Source of the DNA: Solirubrobacteraceae bacterium
GTDB lineage: Bacteria; Actinomycetota; Thermoleophilia; Solirubrobacterales; Solirubrobacteraceae
Length of the DNA: 5,527 bases
Assembly (NCBI GenBank): GCA_030043235.1
Contig: JASHYF010000205.1
Location: 1 to 5,527, forward strand
Reading direction: 5' to 3'
Shown: piece after piece, positions 1 through 5,372 of the stretch
Position numbering within the stretch: position 1 is the first letter of the stretch
How the letters are laid out: the number at the start of each line of letters is the position of its first letter
Notes under the pieces: model-generated
What the model saw: only the letters and a program-made list of their open reading frames with translations
Databases searched by the model: none
What the model was told of the DNA's origin: nothing
Position numbers and translations under genes: made by a program

Positions 1-42
1 ACAGAAGGCAAAGAAGAAAAATCGTCCGCGTCCTGTCCCTGA
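1..42 (+). CDS. C-terminal end of an upstream gene, probably another minor prepilin (partial)
   Basis: Frame 1 reads 13 codons (TEGKEEKSSASCP) and then TGA at 40-42. The next gene starts 9 bp later in the same frame, so the two are probably in one operon. The tail is charged, Ser-rich and has Cys as its second-to-last residue, much like the tail of the following prepilin (GESAKDEPCT). That likeness and the position suggest a related minor pilin, but 13 residues cannot identify a family. The gene begins outside the window. Confidence 0.55.
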   Translation, partial: TEGKEEKSSASCP

Positions 43-51
43 TCGTCGCCC

Positions 52-858
52 ATGCGCCCCCTCCAGCTGCCACCCACCCTCGCCGCCGAGCACGGCGCCT
101 CGCTGATCGAACTGCTGGTCGCCACCCTGACGGCCACCGTCGTTATGCTCGCGCTGGTTGCGATCCTGCTGTTCTCGACCGAACAGGAGGCGCGCATCAG
201 CGAACGCATCGAAGCGGACAAGACCGGCCGCACGGCGATGGCAAAGGTGGTCGACGAGCTGCACTCGACCTGCACGGGGTTCGGCAACGGCGGCATCCAG
301 GGCCCGAGCACCACGCCCACGTCGCCGCTCGCCGCCACCGGCCCGCTCAACCTTTGGTTCATCAGCTCATACGGGAGCTCGACCAGCGGCAACGCGCTGG
401 AGAGCACGGTGTACGAGCACGACATCGAGTGGACCGAAACCGGCAAAAGCAAAGCCGGCGCCACGCTCGGGACCCTCACCGACTACACCTTCGAAAGCAC
501 GAAAGGCAGCGGCCCCGGCTCAACCACAGGAAAATGGGAATTTCCCGCACCGAAGGTCGGCAACGCCAAGGCCCACGTGCTCGCGACGAACGTGATCCCG
601 TACGAAATCTCGAAAGAAAAGACGCTCTTCCAGTACTCAACGGTCTCCACCACGAGCGGCGAATTCACGCCGCTCACGGAAAAAATCTCCACCGAAGCCG
701 CGGCGGGCAAGATCGCCAAGGTCACGATCGGCTTTGAGCAGGCGCCCCACAGCGCCAACACGAAGCTAGACCGCGTGGTTCCGTTCAGCGACGCGGTCGT
801 GCTGCGCCTCAGCGCAGCGGAAACCGGCGAAAGCGCAAAGGACGAACCATGCACGTGA
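52..858 (+). CDS. PilW-like minor type IV prepilin (prepilin N-terminal cleavage/methylation domain)
   Basis: This 268-residue protein has a class III (prepilin) signal. A short leader ends in Gly15 and is followed by ASLIELLVA, which places Glu20 at mature position +5, the residue that pilins use for N-terminal methylation and subunit docking. The hydrophobic helix runs from about 16 to 42. Prepilin peptidase (PilD-type) would cut after Gly15 at the inner face of the membrane. The remaining ~225 residues are a Ser/Thr/Gly-rich extracellular domain with only two cysteines, Cys74 and Cys267, which could form the C-terminal disulfide loop common in pilins. The end (about 238-255, DRVVPFSDAVVLRLS) resembles the beta-strand tail of PilW-like proteins. 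Length and order (before a PilX-like gene) fit a minor pilin that primes pilus assembly. ATG at 52 is the first possible start after the in-frame stop at 40-42. No Shine-Dalgarno is visible, so reinitiation from the upstream gene is likely. The exact subfamily is inferred. Confidence 0.82.
   Translation: MRPLQLPPTLAAEHGASLIELLVATLTATVVMLALVAILLFSTEQEARISERIEADKTGRTAMAKVVDELHSTCTGFGNGGIQGPSTTPTSPLAATGPLNLWFISSYGSSTSGNALESTVYEHDIEWTETGKSKAGATLGTLTDYTFESTKGSGPGSTTGKWEFPAPKVGNAKAHVLATNVIPYEISKEKTLFQYSTVSTTSGEFTPLTEKISTEAAAGKIAKVTIGFEQAPHSANTKLDRVVPFSDAVVLRLSAAETGESAKDEPCT
838..842 (+). promoter_or_regulatory. Ribosome binding site for the PilX-like gene
   Basis: AAGGA lies 6 bases before the ATG at 849, inside the last codons of the preceding prepilin gene. 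It supports ATG 849 as the start and indicates direct initiation in addition to coupling through the 10-bp gene overlap. Confidence 0.6.
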
Positions 859-2468
859 ACCCGTCTCACCACCTCCGCCGAGCCGCCCGCGACGAGCGCG
901 GCTTTGCGATGATCCTCGCGATCCTGGTCCTCTTCATCTGCGGCGTACTGGTCACCGCGACCGTCGTCGCCACCACGGATGACGTGACGCAGACGCACAC
1001 CTACGCCAACCAGCAGCGCGCCTACGACGCGGCGCTGGCGGGCGTCGCGGCATACCGCAACCAGCTCAGCCAGAACACGGAATACTGGCACGAATGCCCG
1101 TCCGAAACGTCGGTGAGCGTTCCCGGCGCGAGCGAAGAGACCTACACGTACAAGACGCTGCCCGCGACCGGGCACAGCACCTGCGAAAAAGGGGTGCTCT
1201 CGAGCGTGATCGAGTCGAACGACTCCGCCTCGGGCACCTTCCGCATCGAATCGACCGGCACCGTCACCGGCAGCAAATGCGGCTCCCACACGTGCTCGCG
1301 CTCGGTCGTCGCCACCTTCCATCACCCGAGCTTCCTCGACTACGTGTTCGTGAGCAATTACGAACTCGCCGACCCCGCCACCGTGAAACTAGCGGCGTCA
1401 GAATGTGAATACTACTACGACGAACGCGAGAAAGGCAAGGGGAACGCCAAATGCGAAGATTTCCCCTGGATCAACGGCGACGCACTCAAGGGCCCCTTCC
1501 ACACGAATGACGCCTCCGAGATCTCGGGGACGCCGGTGTTCGGCCGCGAAGGGCACAACGACCCGATCGAAATGGACGAGGGCTACTACGACGGCACCCC
1601 GAAAATCAACGGCAACGGCTACACGACGAAAGGCGCCGTGCTCCTCCCCCCCACCGCGAACGCCGAACTGATCAAGGAAGCGGGCACCAAATACCAAGGC
1701 CGTACCCGGGTCGTGCTAAAAGGGGAAAGCATGGAAATCAACCACAGCGGCACGACCGTGGCGTTCCCCTCCAACGGCGTGCTCGCGATTGAAAATAAAA
1801 GCGGCGGCTGCCACGTCACCTACACGCCGTTCTTCCCGAGCTACGCGACCGACACGGAATGCGGCGACGTGTACGTCAAGGGCGAATACACCAAGTCGCT
1901 CACGATCATCGCCGAAAACGATGTGATCATCAACGGCAACATCACCACCACGGGCGGGGCAACAGGCGGAGAACCGACAGGAACCGCGGTGCTGGGCCTG
2001 ATCGCTGACAAATACGTGCGTCTCTATCACCCGGTGCACGTCCCTTCGGAAGACTGCGAATCAGAAATAACCGGAAAATGTAAAACCGAAGCGACAGGCG
2101 GCGGCGGCTACTCGTGCAACGCCGAAGACAGCAAAGAAAGCTACAACAGCGTCACCAAAGAACTGGGCGGCGCGTTGGAAAACCCGATCATCGACGCCGC
2201 TATCCTCAGCACGAAGAACTCGTGGGGCGTGGACAACTTCGCCTGCCCCGACAGCGCTACCGGCAACCCCGCGCTGGGCGAAATCAAAATCTGGGGCTCG
2301 ATCGCCGAGGACTGGCGCGGGCGCGTGACCTGCTGCGCCGCCGGCGGCGACTACCTCAAGGACTACAAATGGGACAGTCGCCTGGAAAACCTGCAGCCGC
2401 CCGACTTCCTGCCGCCGGCGACGACGTCCTGGAAAATCGAGCGCGAGACCGCGCCTCCGGAAACGTAG
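849..2468 (+). CDS. Large cysteine-rich PilX-like minor pilin / candidate pilus-tip protein
   Basis: A 539-residue protein that starts inside the previous gene (10-bp overlap, good RBS). Residues 1-18 form a basic leader ending in ERG, followed by the hydrophobic helix 19-43 (FAMILAILVLFICGV). This is the PilX/GspK pattern: Gly at -1, but Leu in place of Glu at +5, as in pilins that sit at the tip. The ectodomain is much longer than an ordinary pilin. It has 14 cysteines outside the helix (83, 112, 144, 149, 186, 202, 321, 338, 403, 411, 423, 466, 495, 496), so disulfides are likely. Segments that look conserved in actinobacterial relatives include DYVFVSNYELADP (164-176), KGPFHTND (214-221), a beta-helix-like run near 351-396 (LTIIAENDVIINGN, then LGLIADKYVRLYHP), NPIIDAAILS (445-454) and the end DYLKDYKWDSRLENLQPPDF (501-520). 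It probably caps the pilus and contacts surfaces or ligands. The family call is firm for the N-terminus; the ectodomain function is inference. It is the last gene of its operon. Confidence 0.78.
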   Translation: MHVNPSHHLRRAARDERGFAMILAILVLFICGVLVTATVVATTDDVTQTHTYANQQRAYDAALAGVAAYRNQLSQNTEYWHECPSETSVSVPGASEETYTYKTLPATGHSTCEKGVLSSVIESNDSASGTFRIESTGTVTGSKCGSHTCSRSVVATFHHPSFLDYVFVSNYELADPATVKLAASECEYYYDEREKGKGNAKCEDFPWINGDALKGPFHTNDASEISGTPVFGREGHNDPIEMDEGYYDGTPKINGNGYTTKGAVLLPPTANAELIKEAGTKYQGRTRVVLKGESMEINHSGTTVAFPSNGVLAIENKSGGCHVTYTPFFPSYATDTECGDVYVKGEYTKSLTIIAENDVIINGNITTTGGATGGEPTGTAVLGLIADKYVRLYHPVHVPSEDCESEITGKCKTEATGGGGYSCNAEDSKESYNSVTKELGGALENPIIDAAILSTKNSWGVDNFACPDSATGNPALGEIKIWGSIAEDWRGRVTCCAAGGDYLKDYKWDSRLENLQPPDFLPPATTSWKIERETAPPET

Positions 2469-2481
2469 GTCGCGCCCCTCG

Positions 2482-2506
2482 GCGGCGTGCGCGCAGGCCG
2501 CGCCGC
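2482..2506. terminator. GC-rich hairpin in the convergent intergenic gap
   Basis: Bases 2482-2489 (GCGGCGTG) pair with 2499-2506 (CGCGCCGC): eight pairs including one U-G wobble, with a 9-base loop. It begins 13 bp after the stop of the PilX-like gene and ends just before the stop of the opposing SDR gene. No T run follows on either strand, so it would be a non-canonical terminator at best. Confidence 0.3.
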
Positions 2507-3571
2507 TCAGCTGCACGCGCGCGCGTGCAGCTCGCTCTCGAGCCAGGCGAGCGTCGCGGCGAGGCCCTCGGCGTAGCCGACGCGCGGCGTCCAGCCAAGG
2601 ATCTGCCGCGCCTTGCGGTTGCTGAAGTCCTGGTCGACGCCCAGCACCTGCACCGCCTGGCGCGAGAGCAGCGGCGCAAGGCGCAGGCCCGTGAGCCTGC
2701 GCAGCGCACGGTATCCGTGCTCGAGCGAGAAGCCGAGGCCGCTCGCCATCCGGTAGGGCACGCTCCAGCGTGCGCGCGGGCACCCGAGCCCGTGCGCGAG
2801 GTCGTCGGTGAACCGCCTCCAGGTCACGGGGAGGCCGTCGCTGACGTTGAAGGCCTGGCCGGGCGCGGCGCCGCTGGCGAGCGCGAGCACGGCGGCGTCG
2901 ACGAGGTTGTCCACGTAGCAGAGCCCCGCGATCGCGCGGCCCTCCGCGATCAGCAGCATGTGCCCGGCGCAGAGCGCGCGCGCGATCTCCCCCACGACAT
3001 CCGTGGAGCCGGGCCCGTACACGGTGGCGGGGCGCAGGATCACGGCCTCCAGCGCGCCCGCCCGCTCCGCGCAGCGGACCTCGGCCTCCGCCTCCAGCTT
3101 GCTCTGCGCGTACCAGTTGCGAAACCGCGCGGCGACGTACGACTCCCCGACGGCGGCGCCGCCGGGATGGCCGTAGACGTCGGTGGTGCTGAAGTGGACC
3201 ACGCGCGCGACGGCCGCATCGACGCACGCGCCGAGCACGTTGCGCGTGCCGTGCACGTTCGTCGCGGCGATCTCCTCCGTGGTCGCCCAGTCGGACACCA
3301 GCGCGGCGCAGTGGAACACGCAGCTGCAGCCCTGCGCGGCCTCGGTGAGCGAGGTCCTCTTCGTGATGTCGCCGACGGCGATCTCCACGCCCAGACGCGC
3401 CAGGTGCGAGGTGTCGCTGCCGGCGCGCACGAGGCAGCGCACCGCATGGCCGTCTGCCACCAGGCGCTCCGCCAGGCGCCCGCCGATGAAGCCGCTCGCG
3501 CCGGTGACCAGGCACCTCTGCCCGCGCGCGGGACCGGCGGCGGCGCTGCGCGAGGGCCGCGCGTCGCTCAC
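2507..3571 (-). CDS. Extended SDR: NAD-dependent epimerase/dehydratase, 3-beta-HSD-like
   Basis: A 354-residue NAD(P)-dependent oxidoreductase of the extended short-chain dehydrogenase family, predicted cytosolic. It shows the Rossmann dinucleotide motif TGASGFIG (23-30), the acidic GDIT step (67-70), VFHCAA (85-90), the STT stretch that supplies the catalytic Ser/Thr (128-130), the catalytic pair Tyr154 and Lys158 (YAQSK), RPATVYGPG and, near the C-terminus, SNRKARQILGWTP, where the LGW/LGY-P element is typical of the epimerase/3-beta-HSD branch. Length is normal for the family. The GTG start at 3571-3569 overlaps the TGA of the upstream aminotransferase (GTGA), which implies translational coupling; the frame continues upstream but has no family similarity there. 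All 17 Glu codons are GAG. Likely roles are oxidation/reduction or epimerisation of a hydroxyl or keto group on a sugar, sterol/hopanoid or acyl chain; the substrate is unknown. HpnA-like and OleD-like proteins are possible relatives. Confidence 0.85.
   Translation of the reverse strand: MSDARPSRSAAAGPARGQRCLVTGASGFIGGRLAERLVADGHAVRCLVRAGSDTSHLARLGVEIAVGDITKRTSLTEAAQGCSCVFHCAALVSDWATTEEIAATNVHGTRNVLGACVDAAVARVVHFSTTDVYGHPGGAAVGESYVAARFRNWYAQSKLEAEAEVRCAERAGALEAVILRPATVYGPGSTDVVGEIARALCAGHMLLIAEGRAIAGLCYVDNLVDAAVLALASGAAPGQAFNVSDGLPVTWRRFTDDLAHGLGCPRARWSVPYRMASGLGFSLEHGYRALRRLTGLRLAPLLSRQAVQVLGVDQDFSNRKARQILGWTPRVGYAEGLAATLAWLESELHARACS
2509..2532. terminator. Perfect 24-bp palindrome at the tail-to-tail gene junction
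   Basis: The half-site AGCTGCACGCGC is followed directly by its exact reverse complement, with the centre between 2520 and 2521. As RNA from either strand it can fold into a 10-bp stem with a 4-base loop. It overlaps the last codons and the stop of the minus-strand SDR gene (ELHARACS) and lies 41 bp past the stop of the plus-strand pilin gene. A bidirectional terminator or mRNA 3'-end stabiliser is the simplest reading. The lack of T tracts means it is not a standard intrinsic terminator, and a binding site for a dimeric protein is possible. Confidence 0.4.
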
Positions 3572-4953
3572 CGCGATGTCGAGCGTGCCCGGCGGCGCAG
3601 CGTCGCTGTGGCGATGTCGCGCACGATCGCCCAGTTCCTGCTCGCCGGCCCGTGACAGTCGGCGAGCACCGCGTCGAGCGCGGCGAGGAAGCTGTGCGCC
3701 TCGCTCTCGGACAGCGTCAGCGGCGGCAGCAGCTTGATCACGTCGTTCTTGCCGGCCGCCATCGTGATCACGCCGTGGTCGCGGTGCAGCGGGATCACGA
3801 TCAGCTGCGGAAACAGCCCCTCGCTCGCGAGATGCATCAGGCGCCAGTTGAGCCGCGCGACGCGAGCGCTCGGCGCTCCCAGCTCGATGCCGATCATCAG
3901 CCCGCTCGCGCGAATCTCCTTGATCATCTCGTAGCGCCGCTGCAGCTCGGCCAGCCCGTCGCGCAGCACGGCTCCGATGCGCGCGGCCCGCTCGGGGAGC
4001 CGCTCGCTGTCGATCACGCGCATGCTGGCGAGGCCCGCCGCCATGGACAGGCGGTTGCGCCCGAACGTCGACTGGTGCACGTAGCAGCGCTCGAGCGTGC
4101 CCACCGCCCGCTGGTAGATCTCCCGCGTGGTGACCGTCGCCGCGACCGGCATGTAGCCGCCGCTGAGCGCCTTGCCGACGAGCACGAAGTCCGGCTCGAG
4201 CCCCCAGTGCTCGAGCGCGAACCACCTGCCGGTGCGCCCGAGCCCGGTCTGCACCTCGTCGAGCACGAACATCGTGCCGTAGCGCCGGCACAGCGCCTGC
4301 GCGGCCCGCAGGTAGCCGGCGGGCGGCAGCGTGACCATGCGGCCCTGGATCGGCTCGACGATGAAGGCGGCGACATCCTTCGCGCGCAGCTCCGCCTCCA
4401 GGCGCCCGAGATCGCCGAAGGGCACGCGCTCGCAGCCGGGCAGCAGCGGGCCGAAGCCCTCCTTGAAGAACTCGTCGCCGACGAGCGACAGCGGCCCGAG
4501 CGTCACGCCGTGGAAGCTCGAGTCGCAGGAGATCAGGCGCGGGCGGCCGGTGGCCGCCCGCGCGAACTTCATCGCCGTGTCCACCGCCTCGGCGCCGGTG
4601 CTGGCGAAGAAGACCGCGTCGAGCTCGCCGGGCAGCCGCTGCGAGAGCTCCTCGGCGAGCATCCCCGCGAGCGCCGAGTAGTGGAGCTGCACGCCGTCGA
4701 CGAGGTCGGCGGCGAGCGCCGCGTGCAGGACCTCGCGCACACCGGGATGGTTGTGCCCGAGGCTGGCGAAGCCCTCGCCGGTGTGGAAGTCGAGATACGC
4801 GCGACCGTCGGCGTCGTACAGGTAGGAGCCCCGGGCGGACACGTACTGCCGGTCGAAGCCGAGGATCGCGAGCACGTCGACGAGCGAGTGATCGAGATGG
4901 CGAGCCGCCAGCTCGAGCGTCTCGCCGCCGCGCGCGAGCGCGTCTGCGACCAC
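3568..4953 (-). CDS. Class III PLP-dependent aminotransferase (HpnO-like / aspartate aminotransferase-family annotation)
   Basis: A 461-residue fold-type I aminotransferase that would move an amino group to a carbonyl using pyridoxal phosphate. With GTG 4953 as residue 1, visible motifs are GSYLYDADGRAYLDF (42-56), GHNHP (66-70), the phosphate-binding STGAEA (118-123), SFHG (146-149), DEVQTGLGRTG (232-242, Asp232 facing the pyridine nitrogen), the Schiff-base Lys261 in VGKALSGGY, and STFG (295-298). The final ~27 residues after the usual domain end (NWAIVRDIATATLRRR) resemble the tail of aminotransferases in actinobacterial hopanoid clusters, as I recall them. The start is uncertain: the frame stays open to ATG 5148 (526 residues), but that extension looks non-coding and no ATG, GTG or TTG lies between the two. 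GTG 4953 gives the family's usual ~460 residues. Neither start has a clear RBS. It is coupled to the downstream SDR by a GTGA overlap. The substrate is inferred only as a ketone/aldehyde lipid or small molecule. Confidence 0.85.
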   Translation of the reverse strand: MVADALARGGETLELAARHLDHSLVDVLAILGFDRQYVSARGSYLYDADGRAYLDFHTGEGFASLGHNHPGVREVLHAALAADLVDGVQLHYSALAGMLAEELSQRLPGELDAVFFASTGAEAVDTAMKFARAATGRPRLISCDSSFHGVTLGPLSLVGDEFFKEGFGPLLPGCERVPFGDLGRLEAELRAKDVAAFIVEPIQGRMVTLPPAGYLRAAQALCRRYGTMFVLDEVQTGLGRTGRWFALEHWGLEPDFVLVGKALSGGYMPVAATVTTREIYQRAVGTLERCYVHQSTFGRNRLSMAAGLASMRVIDSERLPERAARIGAVLRDGLAELQRRYEMIKEIRASGLMIGIELGAPSARVARLNWRLMHLASEGLFPQLIVIPLHRDHGVITMAAGKNDVIKLLPPLTLSESEAHSFLAALDAVLADCHGPASRNWAIVRDIATATLRRRARSTSR

Positions 4954-5332
4954 ACCGAGCGAATCGACGGTCTCGACCGGCTGGCTGTTGGCGTTGATGG
5001 CGATTGGCGGGTCCTCGGCGCCTCGGCAGTCCGGCCCTCGAGTGGCCCAGCCTACCCCACCTGGGCGAGCGTCGCGGAAGCCCTTGGCGGGGCGGAGCGC
5101 GGTTTCAGGAGATGCGCGATGCAGGCGATGCGAGCACCATCGAACCACGAGGTCCGGCCTTCGCCGTGCGATCTGGCGAAGGAGCTGGCTCGATTGCGGG
5201 CCAGCGATACGCCGCCACGAGTCATCGCGAGTCGACGGCTTCGGCCTCGCCGACCAGGTCGGTTCCGGTAACGCCGAGTCCGCGAGGTCGCGAGCGCCTG
5301 GTTCGATTGGCGACGTTCGCCCCTCCGAAAAA
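4954..5332. other. Intergenic region upstream of the aminotransferase, no convincing gene
   Basis: About 380 bp between the aminotransferase start and the tRNA-derived att sequence. On the minus strand it holds the in-frame but unsupported extension of the aminotransferase (up to 5148) and a 57-codon frame (5225-5052) with no recognisable features. It should contain the promoter of the aminotransferase-SDR pair, but no clear -35/-10 pair is visible. An odd palindrome lies at 5250-5262, and an A5 run (T5 on the minus strand) at 5328-5332 follows the tRNA fragment. By the geometry of the att site this is host DNA next to the insertion point. Confidence 0.5.
5250..5262. repeat. 13-bp perfect odd palindrome, possible operator
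   Basis: CCGACC and GGTCGG flank a single A. It lies about 300 bp upstream of the aminotransferase start, where a regulator could bind. In GC-rich DNA short palindromes arise often, so the functional claim is weak. Confidence 0.15.
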
Positions 5333-5356
5333 TGCGGCGGGTGGGATTCGAACCCA
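5333..5356 (-). other. tRNA 3'-end fragment, candidate attachment site core (attR-like)
   Basis: Read on the minus strand, this is TGGG, TTCGAAT, CCCAC, CCGCCGC, A. It maps exactly onto tRNA positions 50-73: the T-loop TTCGAAT, the 3' side of the T stem, the seven-base acceptor 3' strand and discriminator A, with no encoded CCA. A T5 run follows, as after many tRNA genes. No anticodon arm or 5' acceptor strand lies upstream; integrase coding sequence lies there instead. The base at position 49 (5357) is C and cannot pair with C65, so tRNA identity stops at about position 50. A native tRNA would have the acceptor start GCGGCGG. With discriminator A, Leu or Arg is possible, but the identity is not determined. 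This is the short direct-repeat copy left by integration into a tRNA 3' end. Confidence 0.75.
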
Positions 5357-5372
5357 GCCAGTCGGGACGGAC

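Noticed and set aside
483..1325. Long minus-strand open frame antisense to both pilin genes
   Set aside because: It is a high-GC shadow: Arg/Gly/Val-rich with no domain pattern, spanning two well-supported plus-strand genes.
2061..3515. Minus-strand frame covering the SDR and running into the pilin gene
   Set aside because: It is the wrong frame of the SDR: low-complexity Arg/Gly/Ala, while the true frame shows TGASGFIG and YxxxK.
5052..5225. 57-codon minus-strand frame starting at ATG 5225
   Set aside because: No RBS, no recognisable family and no coding context. It may be a chance frame in GC-rich DNA. A search for conserved homologues next to similar insertion sites would be needed to revive it.
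2114..5271. Two long plus-strand open frames (2114-3655 and 3652-5271) across the SDR and aminotransferase
   Set aside because: Their products are Arg/Ala/His-rich with no recognisable motif, and they lie opposite genes whose catalytic motifs are intact.
5300..5310. GGTTCGATTGG on the plus strand, resembling a tRNA T loop
   Set aside because: The stem bases after the loop are GG and cannot pair with the GG before it, and no acceptor or anticodon arms surround it.
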